This document shows, piece by piece, positions 24,790 to 34,268 of a DNA stretch of 64,000 nt. Under the pieces are notes generated by a model, which ran no database searches, had not been told where the DNA came from, and saw nothing but the letters and a program-made list of their open reading frames with translations. The translations under genes were made by a program, and so were the position numbers. Source of the DNA: Campylobacter showae (lineage in GTDB: Bacteria > Campylobacterota > Campylobacteria > Campylobacterales > Campylobacteraceae); NCBI RefSeq assembly GCF_900573985.1, contig NZ_UWOK01000002.1, positions 1 to 64,000 of the forward strand. Direction: 5' to 3'. Numbering within the stretch: position 1 is the stretch's first letter; each line of letters starts with the position of its first letter.

Positions 24790-26703
24790 CTAGTCCTTGT
24801 CATACTCAACCATTTCAATCTTAGCTTTTAATATATCTGGGTTGATCGGCTTAGCGTAAGTGTTAAGTAAAATTTTGTACTGCTTTTCATGGCCTACTAT
24901 CTGGGCTATAACGTTTGTCTCAACCTCTCGCTGCACTAAGTAATCTATAAAATAGTGCCTAAACGAATAAAAAGTTTTTTCTTTATCCTTACAAATACGT
25001 TTGCGCTGAATTTGGTTTCTAAAAATTTCAGAAAAGATTTTATTATTTACGCCAAATATCGTCTTGCCGTTTTTTCTAGTATCAATAAATTCTATTAAGC
25101 CAAGCTCAAGCAGCTTGGAATGAATAGGCACCACCCTTATAGAATTAGTATTTTTAGTGGTTTTACCCTCTTCTCTGTTTATATTAAAGCAAAGTATTCC
25201 GTTACGCTTTACTATATCTTTGTATCTTAGCTGAGTTATTTCGTTTATCCTCATCCCGCTATATGCTGCTATCATCGTAATATAATAAAGATCGTTAGCG
25301 TTTATTCGCTTGCTTGGAGATCTATTGGTATTTTTAAAATCTTGAACTATCTTAAAGATAGTTTGCGCTTCTTCTTTACTGTAAGGCAATACCTTACGAT
25401 CCGTAGGGTCTATTTCTATTTTTACGTTAATATTATTCGTAATGCTTTTACCTATATAGCCGCTATCGTAACTGTAATTAAAAAATTGAGCCACCCTTAT
25501 CATATATTTTTGTACGGTTACTTCCGATAGCTTGCTATCGTTTTTACCCAGATGCAGTATCTGCTCTAAATTTTTACCCTTATACTTGTTTTTTTGATTT
25601 AGCTTAGTTGGCACTTTAAATAAAATATCGCGAAATTTTAATAAATCATCTCTTGATATAAGAGACACGCTCCTTTCCTCGCCGAAGAATTTAAAGAGCA
25701 AATTTTTAACGCTATTTACTAGCTCTAACGTGCTTTTAGACCATTTTTCGTTTTTACTCGTGTTTTGTATGAAGGTATCGAATGCAACGCGCAATATTAT
25801 ATTGTTTTGCGACCAGGTTGGTATTTGGCTAGCAAGCGGGACTATCTTATATTGTTCTACTATATTATTACCTAGAGTTCCCGCGCCGAAAGTTTCTTTG
25901 CCTGCGCGTATAGATTGCACGATATTTTGCTTTTTACCAAGCATAATATCTTTTGTCTCTCTTTCATCGGCTTTAGTTTTTACTAGCCCTAGCTGCGTAT
26001 TTAGTCCGTGTTCTTTTTGGGCAGCTACGACCATAGCGTGAGTAAAAGTATCTATAAGCTCTTTAACCCCTTGCCTATTAAGCGGCAATCCGCCGATTTC
26101 GTCAAGAACGCCGATATCGCCTTGAAAGCTTCGTATTTCTTTACTTTCAAATTTACGGCTACTATCTTGCTCGCTTAAAAATTTTAATCTTTTGGCCGTA
26201 AGGTTTGCGTTTTTCTCAAGTTTTGCGATTAGATAATTAAGAGAAAGGATATTTTTTTCAAGCAAAGCGTGAGTTGCCGTAGCCCTATCCTCATCATCGA
26301 TCGGGCCGATATCTTTTTCTAAAATTTCCACGCTAGGCTCTAGAAGTTTGGGTATTTGATTATCTTGCAAGGCTTCTTTAAAATGCCTATTTAGAGCATC
26401 GGCAAAGTCGACGTCTATCTTTTTATCGTATAAAGAGTGCTCTTTTATACTTTTATCGACCTTTGCCTGCATGAAGCTATCCACGAGAGAGTCGATTATC
26501 TTGCCGTCCAACTTCATGTCCACCGCCTTGGTTATTAGATAAATGTATCTATCATAAATTCTAGCAGATTTTTTAGCTTTTAGTATGGAGTTTGTACTTA
26601 GCGTAAAGCAAATTTCTCTTTGAACTCCGAAGATTTTCCTCGTGCTAAGAGGCAGAACGCTTCTATAGTAGTATGTTCCGTTGCGATTTTTAATATGCGT
26701 CAT
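24790..26703 (-). CDS. tyrosine recombinase (integrase) of the mobile element
   Basis: About 637 residues from the ATG at 26703 (MTHIKNRNGTYYYRSVLPLS), a beginning typical of integrases that open with a small beta domain; an in-frame TTG at 26751 is less likely. The C-terminal catalytic domain has AAYSGMRINEITQLRYKDI (first Arg), HYFIDYL (His-x-x-x region), IVGHEKQYKILLNTYAKPI with H and the Tyr nucleophile. The long N-terminal half is arm-binding and core-binding. It lies at the right end, reading inward, next to the right end repeat. It would excise and insert the element at a tRNA-like site. Confidence 0.88.
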   Translation of the reverse strand: MTHIKNRNGTYYYRSVLPLSTRKIFGVQREICFTLSTNSILKAKKSARIYDRYIYLITKAVDMKLDGKIIDSLVDSFMQAKVDKSIKEHSLYDKKIDVDFADALNRHFKEALQDNQIPKLLEPSVEILEKDIGPIDDEDRATATHALLEKNILSLNYLIAKLEKNANLTAKRLKFLSEQDSSRKFESKEIRSFQGDIGVLDEIGGLPLNRQGVKELIDTFTHAMVVAAQKEHGLNTQLGLVKTKADERETKDIMLGKKQNIVQSIRAGKETFGAGTLGNNIVEQYKIVPLASQIPTWSQNNIILRVAFDTFIQNTSKNEKWSKSTLELVNSVKNLLFKFFGEERSVSLISRDDLLKFRDILFKVPTKLNQKNKYKGKNLEQILHLGKNDSKLSEVTVQKYMIRVAQFFNYSYDSGYIGKSITNNINVKIEIDPTDRKVLPYSKEEAQTIFKIVQDFKNTNRSPSKRINANDLYYITMIAAYSGMRINEITQLRYKDIVKRNGILCFNINREEGKTTKNTNSIRVVPIHSKLLELGLIEFIDTRKNGKTIFGVNNKIFSEIFRNQIQRKRICKDKEKTFYSFRHYFIDYLVQREVETNVIAQIVGHEKQYKILLNTYAKPINPDILKAKIEMVEYDKD

Positions 26704-26824
26704 AAGGCGGTGTAACGAAAGTGGAACACCTTGCCAATGCCTTAAAGTCAAAAAGACTTAAAATAGCGTAGTATCAGTGCTTTGCAAGGATTTGAAATAA
26801 CTCCTCATAAGCCGGACACCCCTA

Positions 26825-26851
26825 GTTCAAGTCTCCCCTGCGACACCAAAA
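26825..26851 (+). repeat. right attachment-site repeat
   Basis: GTTCAAGTCTCCCC-TGC-GACACCAAAA, two mismatches from 8520-8546. The following bases (ACCCTATTT) are also alike, and both ends carry AGTGG-A/T-ACA repeats nearby. The bases upstream do not fold as a tRNA T-arm here. Confidence 0.6.
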
Positions 26852-27156
26852 ATACCCTATTTATCGGTATTTCAACCGCCTCTTTTGCAGCTTCCCTTTT
26901 CTTTGATTTTTTTCTTAAACTATGGAACACTTTTGGCAAAAAGTGGTACAATGCAAGCACTTTACAAAAATAATCCTATAAAATGACTTTAGCCGTAGCA
27001 TATTTTAATCCTCGTCCCCGCCATTGCCGCCTGACGATAGCCGTTGGCACTAGCGGCCTTCTACTCTCATCCGAGCTCTAACTTCTTGATTTTTATTACT
27101 CCCACTATTTTATAGGCTTATCTAGAATATTTAACGAAAACAAGAAAATGTTTTTA

Positions 27157-27930
27157 CTAAACCCTCCACCTAACCAGCAATCTCCTTTTATCTTCGACGT
27201 TTAAATTTATAAAATCGATACCAAAAAGTTTTGTTAAATTTTCGCCCTTTAAAATTTGATCGGTTGCGCCGAATTCATATCCCAAGGGACCGTTTAATAG
27301 CAAGGTTTTATCCGCCGCCGCAAGCGCATGATCGGGATGATGCGAGGTAAAAATCACGCATGTTTTTTGCTCACTATTTAGCCTTTTGATTAGGCTTAAA
27401 ACCGCGTTTTGATGAAAAACATCGAGGTACGACGTAGGCTCGTCCATGACGAGAATTTTGGGCCGCAGTACTAGCGAACGAGCTATAAGCACCAGCTGCA
27501 CCATGCCGCCGCTTAGCTCGTCTACGTTTAAATTTAAATACTCGCTAACACCTGCTATGCTTGCGGCTTCCTCAGCCATCGCCCTATCCTCCGCGCTCGG
27601 CCTTGAAAACATACCGACGTTTGCGTTTACGCCCATTAAAATCAGATCTTTTACTTTAAAGCTAAAAGCGATATTTTCGCTTTGAGGCACGTATCCTACG
27701 AGCTTGGCGCGCTCTTTACCGCCAAGAGAGGCATGATCGCGCCCGTCAATCAAAATTTGACCGCTTTTTGCCTTTAAGAGTCCTAAAATAATCTTTAAAA
27801 ACGTAGATTTGCCTATGCCGTTTGGGCCCAAAATCGCAAGCGTTTCGCCGCTTTTTAGGCTAAGGTTCAAATTTTGCAAAATTTGCTTACGCTCGTATGA
27901 AAAGCTTAAATTTTCTACACTTAAGACCAT
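27157..27930 (-). CDS. iron-chelate/haem ABC transporter ATPase (FepC/BtuD type)
   Basis: 257 residues. Walker A GPNGIGKST, Q-loop VPQSEN, signature LSGGMVQ, Walker B ILVMDEPTSYLD, H-loop FTSHHP. It powers uptake through the permease encoded just upstream, with which it overlaps by ten bases. Last gene of a four-gene iron operon on the minus strand. LSGGMVQLVLIARSL has M where Q/R is more usual, a change seen in this family. Confidence 0.88.
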   Translation of the reverse strand: MVLSVENLSFSYERKQILQNLNLSLKSGETLAILGPNGIGKSTFLKIILGLLKAKSGQILIDGRDHASLGGKERAKLVGYVPQSENIAFSFKVKDLILMGVNANVGMFSRPSAEDRAMAEEAASIAGVSEYLNLNVDELSGGMVQLVLIARSLVLRPKILVMDEPTSYLDVFHQNAVLSLIKRLNSEQKTCVIFTSHHPDHALAAADKTLLLNGPLGYEFGATDQILKGENLTKLFGIDFINLNVEDKRRLLVRWRV

Positions 27931-28883
27931 CTTTTGCCTTTTTTAACAATGATGACGCCGATCATCGGAGCGCCTATAAGCGCGGTTAGGATACTTAGCG
28001 GGATTTCAGCCGAGCTCACGCTTCTAGCCGCGACGTCAGTTAGCATCAAAAATATCCCGCCTAATATCGCAGAAATCGGAACTAGCTGCGAGTTATCGGA
28101 GCCGTAAATCAGCCTCGTAACATGCGGCATCAAAAGCCCGACCCAGCCGATGATACCGGCGATGGCTACGCTTGCGGCCGTTATCAGCGTAGCAAGCACG
28201 ATAAAGATAAAGCCTAAAAATTTACTCTCGCCCAAAATGCTTGCATGTTCGCTGCCTAAGGATAAAATGTTTAGCTTCCAGCCCATTAGGCTCAAAAGCA
28301 CAAGCCCGCTAACGCAAACGGGAGCAAGCGCTGCTACGTCGCTCCAAGATATGGCGCTTAGGCTTCCCATCAGCCAATATACGATACTAGGTAGCTTTTC
28401 TTGCGTATCGGCGACGTATTTGACGACGGAGATCAGCGCCTCAAAGATAGCGCCCGTGATGATGCCCGCAAGCACCAGCATAAGCTTTGAGTTTTTGTTT
28501 GCCAAAACGCCCAGGGCGTAAGCTATCATGACGGCTAAAAAGCCGAAAATAAAAGCGCCTATTTGCGTGGCTACGGGATTACCGAAAGCTAAAATGCAAA
28601 CTACCGCGCCAAATCCCGCTCCGCTACCAACGCCCAGGATATTTGGGCTTACCAAAGGATTTGCAAACATCGCCTGAAATATCACGCCCGCCGCGCTAAG
28701 GCTAGCGCCTATCAAAAACGCCGCTATCAGCCTAGGCAAGCGTAGGTCAAATATCAAAGCGTAAAGCGTCTCTTTGTCGTTTTGATAATAATCAATTAGC
28801 CCCTCAAGCGAAATCCTACCCGCAAGCAGCGAAAAAACGACCGCAAAGGCTAGAAAAAGCGATAAAAACAGATACTTTTTCAT
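27921..28883 (-). CDS. iron-chelate/haem ABC transporter permease (FecCD family)
   Basis: 320 residues, about ten membrane helices, the standard FecCD/BtuC length. Typical segments: LPRLIAAFLIGASLSAAGVI, QAMFANPLVSPNILGVGSGA, GWVGLLMPHVTRLIYG, and the end LTALIGAPMIGVIIVKKGKR. The start codon overlaps the binding-protein stop. Only one permease gene is present, so it should act as a homodimer. Confidence 0.9.
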   Translation of the reverse strand: MKKYLFLSLFLAFAVVFSLLAGRISLEGLIDYYQNDKETLYALIFDLRLPRLIAAFLIGASLSAAGVIFQAMFANPLVSPNILGVGSGAGFGAVVCILAFGNPVATQIGAFIFGFLAVMIAYALGVLANKNSKLMLVLAGIITGAIFEALISVVKYVADTQEKLPSIVYWLMGSLSAISWSDVAALAPVCVSGLVLLSLMGWKLNILSLGSEHASILGESKFLGFIFIVLATLITAASVAIAGIIGWVGLLMPHVTRLIYGSDNSQLVPISAILGGIFLMLTDVAARSVSSAEIPLSILTALIGAPMIGVIIVKKGKRWS

Positions 28884-29917
28884 TATCTAAAAAGCTCGTA
28901 AAATTTACTCTCTCCGTTTAGGTCGAAGCGTAAAATTTGAGCCATCTCATCGCCGTTTAGATCGTAGCCATAGAGCAACTTGTAGCTCTTTTTCATCTCG
29001 TCTTTTAAATTTATATGCGCCTGCCCCGAAAACAGCACGCTAAACCACGCCCAGCCCAAGTGCGATTCGCCCGTAGGCGGCTCCCACATATCGCCTCCCA
29101 GAGGCATTTTATAGACGGCTTTTTGTTTGACGGCTTTTACGTTTTTTAAAATTTTGTCGTTAAAAAAGTCCCGCGGAGTTAGCTCGTCGAAGTTGCTAAG
29201 CAAGATAACGTCCGGATTTTGAGCGAGAATTTCTTCTTTATTTAAAATTCTAAATCCCCCGAAATTCGCCGCATTTACTCCGCCGCTTAGCTTTATCTCG
29301 TAGTCGAAATACGTCCCACCTCCTGCGGCCTCGTAGCTTTTATCTCGGCCGAATATAAAAAGAACCTTCGGTTTTTTGCTAAGCACTTTTACGAAATTTT
29401 CTATCTTAGCTCTTACCTCGGCTCTATTTTGTAAAATTTGCTCCGCTCTTTGCTCTTTTTCGTAAATTTTACCCAGCATCCCAAACCAAAAAAGCGGATC
29501 CTCCTCTGTGCCGCTTAAATTTACCAAAGCTACGTTTAGGCCTACTTTTCGCAGCGGCTCGATGATCTTTTCGCCTCTCATGCCCCACTGCACCACTAGA
29601 TCCGGAGATAGTTTTAGTAGCTCCTCGATATTTGGGGTAAAGTCCTCTCCGATACCGCCTGCTGGGATACTAGCTGCGCCTTTTATCATTTTTCCGAGCA
29701 TTCCGCGCTCGATGTTTTTTTTAGCTATCGGATGGACGGAGGCTAGACGAGATACGTTGTTTTCGACGCTAAGAGAAAACGAAGCCAGCGGCACCGGAAA
29801 CAGAGCTACGCTTTTAACGGAGCGGTCGAAGCGAAGCTTATTGCCGTTTTGATCGGTAAATTCAAGCGCACCCAGCGTCGCGGCTAGTAGTAATAAAGCA
29901 GATATGATTTTTTTCAA
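28883..29917 (-). CDS. periplasmic iron-chelate/haem-binding protein
   Basis: 344 residues with a Sec signal peptide (MKKIISALLLLAATLGALEF). It has the class-III binding protein pattern: EELLKLSPDLVVQWGMRG, a long hinge helix, and NPDVILLSNFDELTPRDFF. No lipobox Cys is visible, so it should be soluble in the periplasm. It passes the chelate from the receptor (start 75 bases away) to the permease. Confidence 0.85.
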   Translation of the reverse strand: MKKIISALLLLAATLGALEFTDQNGNKLRFDRSVKSVALFPVPLASFSLSVENNVSRLASVHPIAKKNIERGMLGKMIKGAASIPAGGIGEDFTPNIEELLKLSPDLVVQWGMRGEKIIEPLRKVGLNVALVNLSGTEEDPLFWFGMLGKIYEKEQRAEQILQNRAEVRAKIENFVKVLSKKPKVLFIFGRDKSYEAAGGGTYFDYEIKLSGGVNAANFGGFRILNKEEILAQNPDVILLSNFDELTPRDFFNDKILKNVKAVKQKAVYKMPLGGDMWEPPTGESHLGWAWFSVLFSGQAHINLKDEMKKSYKLLYGYDLNGDEMAQILRFDLNGESKFYELFR

Positions 29918-29991
29918 ATTCGATCCTTAAATTCGTAAATTTTAGGGCTTTTGAGCGGGTAGGTTTAAAACCCGCTCGGCAAATTTAAATT

Positions 29992-32073
29992 TTAAAAGCT
30001 AGCCTTAAAGCCTAGTTTGAAATTTCTACCCGGATTTATTAGCGGGTTGCTAGCGCTTCTAGGCTGGCTGATTAGCTCGTAGCTTAGGCTTGGGGCGTAT
30101 TCTTTGTCAAAGATATTTTCGACGCCGAAATTTAGGCTAAAATCTTTTAAGAAGCCTAGTTTGCCAAGGCTCTTGCCAAAGTATAGGTTATGTACGAAAT
30201 ATCCCGCTCGCTCGCGCTCTACGCTGTCGTCTATACGCGTCTTTCTCGCCGCCCAGTCGCCGCTATACTCTAAGTATGAGTTTGCCAAAAACTCCGGCGA
30301 ATAAGAAACGGCCACGTGTCCGCTAAGCGGAGCGATCTCTGGAAGCGGTTTGCCAGTTTGCTTGTTTTTGCCGCGCGTGTAGGCGAGATTTGTTTTAAAC
30401 TCTAAATTTGACAAAATTTTATAAGCTAGGTCAAATTCCGCTCCGCTTATCTTGGCTCTATTTACGTTTTGCGACTGATAGTAGGTCACGCCGCCGCTTT
30501 GCCAGTTTCGCTCGACGATCAGGTCTTTATAATCTCCCGTGTAAAATATCAAATTTGATCTAAGCGCCTTATCCGTATAGCGAAGTCCAGCCTCGTAGGT
30601 AACGCCTTTTTCGATATTTAGATCAGGGTTTGGCAGATACGCCTCGCTGCCTGAAAACGTAAGTATCGGAGCAACCTCGCCGCTCATAGGAGCTCTAAAC
30701 GAAGTAGAGAAATTTCCTACAAACTCAAACCCCTGGGCGATAGGGTAAATAAGTCCCAGACCGTAGCTGGCTCTGCCGTCTTTTCTATCGTTGGCGTTTT
30801 CATATAGAGCTTTTACGGCGGGGCTCATCGAGCTATCCATATCAAAGGACGTTTTTATGCGGTCGTAGCGTAAATTTGCGCTCAAAATCGCATCGTTGCT
30901 AAATGCGTATTCAAGCAATCCAAACCCAGCGACGTCAAGCTGTTTGGTTCTTAGCCTGTTGCGTACGCTAGGGCCGTTATTTACGCTTTGATACACGCTA
31001 TCCCAGTCCTCGTAATAAAAATCTACGCCGTAAGTTTGGGTTAGGTTGTCGCCTATAAATTTACCGATAAATTTGCCGCCGTAGACCTTCGGACCGTTTA
31101 CGTAGTTATCGACTTGTCTAGGCGAAAACGAACCGATGTAGGGCCTTATATTTAGGTGCGTATAAAGCTCTCTGTAATACAAGCTAGAATCTAATATAAA
31201 TTTGTCGTTTATGTTGCCTTCGTAGTTTAGCGCTACGTATTTTTCTCTAAGAGGCGCTTCTTTTATGTATTTTTGAAAGCCTTTTTTGTTCGCCGTTCCG
31301 GGAGCACCGACAGAGGTACCGACTACGCCGCGCTCGGACTCGGTGTATCTAGTTACAAGTTCAAGCCTATGAAAATCGGCAAAGCTATATCCGCCTTTAA
31401 AATCAAGGCTTCGGTAGTTATACCTTGTATTTGGGATTTTGCCTGCCGGAGTGTCGTAGTCCTTGCCGTGTTTGTAGTTTAAGCCGAGCAACGCGTCAAA
31501 CCCGTGTCCGACTACGCCGAGTTGTAAGCGGTTTTGTACGCCTTTGTTCGCGCTTTGATACTGTGTGCTTAGATACGTATCCGATAACGCCCAGTCGCCG
31601 TGCACGTCTCCGCTAGCTCTTTTGGTGACTAAATTTACTATGCCGCCAAAGGCATCCGTGCCGTAAAGCGTGCTAGCGGGACCTCTTATTATCTCTATCC
31701 TTTCGATTTGATCGGGCGTAAATATCGAATACTCAAACGCCGGCCTACCTCTAAATCTAAGCCCGTCTACAAACATCGGCACGCGGTAATCAGACGAGCT
31801 AAAGCCTCGCACGTTTACGGTGCCCGAGTCCATGCCTTCGTTTACGATTGAAACTCCCGGCGCCTCGCTGATTAGCTCGGGTACGCTTTTGCCAAGTTTT
31901 CTTTCTATTGTCTCTTTATCTACTACCGAGACGCTTTTGCTTATCTCGTCTACGCTTTGAGACGATCTTTGCGCCGTGACGGTTACGCCTTCTAACGATT
32001 TTAGCTCTACTTCGTTTTGCGCGGCGGCCAAAACGCCCGCAAGCGCTAAACTAAGCGCGATTTGCTTTTGCAT
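29992..32073 (-). CDS. TonB-dependent outer-membrane receptor, haem or siderophore
   Basis: 693 residues: signal peptide (cut near VLAAAQ), early EGVTVTAQRS, plug with IERIEIIRGPASTLYGTDAFGGI, and a barrel ending FKLGFKASF. The barrel has FRAP (in STSFRAPMSGEV) followed by NPDL in YLPNPDLNIEKG, the FRAP/NPNL boxes seen in haem/haemoglobin receptors, but I see no His between them, so a siderophore is also possible. First gene of the operon, with a Fur-type box upstream. Confidence 0.85.
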   Translation of the reverse strand: MQKQIALSLALAGVLAAAQNEVELKSLEGVTVTAQRSSQSVDEISKSVSVVDKETIERKLGKSVPELISEAPGVSIVNEGMDSGTVNVRGFSSSDYRVPMFVDGLRFRGRPAFEYSIFTPDQIERIEIIRGPASTLYGTDAFGGIVNLVTKRASGDVHGDWALSDTYLSTQYQSANKGVQNRLQLGVVGHGFDALLGLNYKHGKDYDTPAGKIPNTRYNYRSLDFKGGYSFADFHRLELVTRYTESERGVVGTSVGAPGTANKKGFQKYIKEAPLREKYVALNYEGNINDKFILDSSLYYRELYTHLNIRPYIGSFSPRQVDNYVNGPKVYGGKFIGKFIGDNLTQTYGVDFYYEDWDSVYQSVNNGPSVRNRLRTKQLDVAGFGLLEYAFSNDAILSANLRYDRIKTSFDMDSSMSPAVKALYENANDRKDGRASYGLGLIYPIAQGFEFVGNFSTSFRAPMSGEVAPILTFSGSEAYLPNPDLNIEKGVTYEAGLRYTDKALRSNLIFYTGDYKDLIVERNWQSGGVTYYQSQNVNRAKISGAEFDLAYKILSNLEFKTNLAYTRGKNKQTGKPLPEIAPLSGHVAVSYSPEFLANSYLEYSGDWAARKTRIDDSVERERAGYFVHNLYFGKSLGKLGFLKDFSLNFGVENIFDKEYAPSLSYELISQPRSASNPLINPGRNFKLGFKASF

Positions 32074-32117
32074 TTAAACTCCTTTAAAAATTATTAACGG
32101 GCAATTATACAGAAATA

Positions 32118-32137
32118 TATAATGATTTTCAATGATT
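32118..32137. promoter_or_regulatory. Fur-type box before the second iron operon
   Basis: Minus strand AATCATTGAAAATCATTATA keeps the AATCATTAT half of the classical box almost whole; the other half is weaker. It is 45-64 bases from the receptor start, consistent with iron repression of the operon. Confidence 0.55.
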
Positions 32138-32713
32138 AAAAATAAGGTTTTTAGTAAAGAATTTATTTTTAAATTTTAGCGATATCAGGGGGGGTGTAGT
32201 CCTTCATAAAAATGTTCTAACAAAAATAGAAATAATTTTTGTTTAATTTATCAAAGTTTAAAAAGTAATTTTAAAATGTAATTTTACTTTAATAAAAAAC
32301 AAAACAGTTTTTACTTTTACTTCATTAAATGGTTATACATCTCTTATGTAAGAATTCCAAAAACAAAGTTTTAGCACTATCTTAAGCGATAGTGCAGTAA
32401 GGTCTTAGCCAGACAGGCAAATAGCCTGGCAGGTATTATAAAAATCAGCATAATTTTTATAAAATTAAACAACTGATTTTTATACAATCTGCATACCAAT
32501 ATCTCAAACAAAAAATCGTTCGGTAGCTTTTTAGGTATTGAACTGATTTGTAGATACTGTTTTTTAGTATATCATTTACGGGTTTTACTTATCTAACCGA
32601 TCTTGTAATTATCTATATATTGATGCTTTTAAGGTGTTTTACCGTAGTATAAAAATACACAAGGCCAAACAGTGGAAATATGCTATAATTATTAAAAGTC
32701 TAAAAGGATTAAT
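32138..32713. other. intergenic region with a G7 run and hairpins
   Basis: GGGGGGG occurs near 32190. CAGGC-AAATA-GCCTG forms a hairpin near 32418, and AT-rich dyads lie around 32440-32480. TATAATT near 32681 is a likely -10 for the following toxin-antitoxin pair. No gene seen. Confidence 0.4.
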
Positions 32714-32932
32714 ATGCTAGCCAAACTGGAACTATCCATAGAAAAACCTGATGTGCTCGCCAAGGTTAAGGAGTTTTTAAAAAGCCTAGGCAATGATATC
32801 AAGGTAAAAGAAGAAAATATAACCAATAAAAAGCTAGAAGCGTTTAATAGCGTATGCGGCAGCGTTAAAATAAACATTCCCGTCGAACCCGAAGAACTAG
32901 AAGAAGCAAGAGCTAAAAAATATGTCTTATAA
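32714..32932 (+). CDS. putative antitoxin of a PIN-domain pair
   Basis: 72 residues, acidic, starting MLAKLELSIEKPDVLAKVKE and ending EELEEARAKKYVL. Not a recognised DNA-binding fold, but it is the right size and overlaps the PIN gene start by 11 bases, the usual arrangement of antitoxin then toxin. It would bind and block the ribonuclease. Confidence 0.6.
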   Translation: MLAKLELSIEKPDVLAKVKEFLKSLGNDIKVKEENITNKKLEAFNSVCGSVKINIPVEPEELEEARAKKYVL

Positions 32933-33389
32933 CGTATTCTTGGACACCAATGCTTTAATAGACATCTTGGTCGATTATGAAACGCCGACTACATATGATA
33001 AAATAAGAAGCGACGCGAAGCTGGCATTAAAAACTAAAATATACATAGCCGAGCTTATAAAAAACAATCCCGACATAAAGCTATTTATAAACACGACTAC
33101 CGTAACTAATGTATTTTTTATATTAACGAATAGGCAAAAAATAAGTAAAAGCCTAGTTGCTAGCCAAATTTTAAATTTACATAAACAAAAAGAGCTTTTT
33201 ACGGTTGTTTGCGAAGGTGACACCATAAGAGAAGCCGCGTTAAATTATTGCATTCAAAACGATGCGGATTACGAAGATGCGCTCCAATACTTCTGCGCCT
33301 TAAAACATAATTGCAAAGCTATAATAACTAACGATAAAAATTTTCCCGATATTGATATTAAGCTTATTAGAACTTATCAAGAGGCATAA
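32922..33389 (+). CDS. PIN-domain ribonuclease toxin (VapC-like)
   Basis: 155 residues. The acidic active-site residues are in place: NVFLDTNALIDILVDY (Asp near the start), then DADYEDALQYFCAL (DxxD/E pattern) and IITNDKNF (final Asp). PIN toxins cut specific RNAs such as initiator tRNA; the target here is unknown. It overlaps its antitoxin and is followed three bases later by a truncated methylase-like gene. Confidence 0.8.
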   Translation: MSYNVFLDTNALIDILVDYETPTTYDKIRSDAKLALKTKIYIAELIKNNPDIKLFINTTTVTNVFFILTNRQKISKSLVASQILNLHKQKELFTVVCEGDTIREAALNYCIQNDADYEDALQYFCALKHNCKAIITNDKNFPDIDIKLIRTYQEA

Positions 33390-33392
33390 GTT

Positions 33393-33581
33393 ATGGGTTA
33401 TAATTATTTAGAATTCGAAGATAGGTTTCAAAGCATCGTAGAAAATTTAAACGAGAGTAATTTTATATACGAGTTTTTATCTCTTTATGGACTGCCTAAA
33501 GCCACGATTTCAAAACTAAAGCAAGGCACGAACAATCTTTCAAACCTAGAAAATGTAAAGCACCTTAAAAATAAAATTTAG
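33393..33581 (+). pseudogene. N-terminal stub of a restriction-methylase-like gene, cut by an IS end
   Basis: 62 codons, including FIYEFLSLYGLPKATISKLK and then QGTNNLSNLENV. The pattern Y(G/D)LPKATI(S/T)xLKxG near an N-terminus is common in type II DNA methyltransferase/restriction fusion proteins. The frame ends in a TAG whose last G is the first base of an IS-end palindrome (33581), so insertion truncated it. No continuation follows. Confidence 0.5.
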
Positions 33582-33664
33582 GCTCAAGATAAGTTAAGCG
33601 GATTTTCTCTTATCAGTTTCAACAGTTTCTGATAAGAGAAAATCCGCTTAAGTTTAATTGAGCC
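33581..33664. mobile_element. back-to-back IS1595-like inverted repeats (MITE-like)
   Basis: Arms 33594-33616 and 33629-33651 are perfect 23-bp complements around a 12-base spacer, and GGCTCAA/TTGAGCC closes the outside. The right arm matches the left end of the IS1595-like copy at 41473 over about 35 bases. It is either a miniature element or the ends left after loss of the IS body. Confidence 0.7.
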
Positions 33665-33698
33665 TTAATTAATAACATATCTTAATAAGGAGCTAGTT

Positions 33699-34241
33699 AT
33701 GGAAATTTACACAGCTAATGATCAGTATGAGTTCTTAGAGTCACTATCTGAGCTAGAAGTAACATTTGAAGATGATCTTATGGTAGTTATCAAATCTACC
33801 TTTGGTTTTAAAGGCGGAGTAGTTCTTGACGATAAATACATTATAGCAACTGAATGTATACCTAGGGTAAAAGATGAATATCAATATCTATATGACCCTC
33901 TATATGAGACACCGTATATTCCTAAAAATCAACAGACTACTACTGCTGTAGTTCTAAATATGAAAGAGTCTGCTTATTTTAACCTAGGTAAACATGATCT
34001 ATTATTTATACTACCAGAAAGAGATATAGTAATCGTTATTGGTGGTATGGATAAAAGGTTTACTAAATGGTTACTAAAACAGGATGTATTCATTATGGAT
34101 CCTAAGAATGACTTTACTAAAATTGATACTATAATGTATCCAGATACAGAACCACGGTTAGAAGGATATGAACGATTATGCAAAGAGTTCGAAGATGAGC
34201 TTGGTATAAATATCCAAAAACTTGGTTATTCATCATTTTAA
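33699..34241 (+). CDS. hypothetical protein
   Basis: 180 residues, acidic, no signal peptide or membrane helix; starts after AAGGAG. Segments such as VIKSTFGFKGGVVLDDKYII and LLFILPERDIVIVIGGMDKR suggest an alpha/beta soluble protein. Codon use is richer in A/T (ta-rich Leu, Arg aga) than the iron genes, suggesting transfer. I recognise no family. A very small gene follows 27 bases later. Confidence 0.6.
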   Translation: MEIYTANDQYEFLESLSELEVTFEDDLMVVIKSTFGFKGGVVLDDKYIIATECIPRVKDEYQYLYDPLYETPYIPKNQQTTTAVVLNMKESAYFNLGKHDLLFILPERDIVIVIGGMDKRFTKWLLKQDVFIMDPKNDFTKIDTIMYPDTEPRLEGYERLCKEFEDELGINIQKLGYSSF

Positions 34242-34268
34242 TAAAAACACTTTATGAGGAGAGTAAAT

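Larger units (their letters stand above)
8520..26851. mobile_element. integrative mobilizable element with flagellar-regulon-like cargo
   Basis: About 18.3 kb bounded by tRNA-3'-like direct repeats. The tyrosine integrase sits immediately inside the right end, and a MobC-MobA relaxase module is next to it. No conjugation (type IV secretion) genes are visible, so it would need a helper. Cargo: a HEPN protein, a ParE/RelE-type pair, a HicAB pair, seven secreted-protein-like genes under sigma-54 or sigma-28 promoters, and fragments of older genes (an hsdR tail, an RHH fragment). Mismatches between the end repeats suggest an old insertion or a composite. Confidence 0.65.

Noticed and set aside
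26782..26973. Plus-strand frame of 63 codons over the right end repeat
   Set aside because: It runs through the tRNA-like repeat and has no ribosome-binding site or homology pattern.
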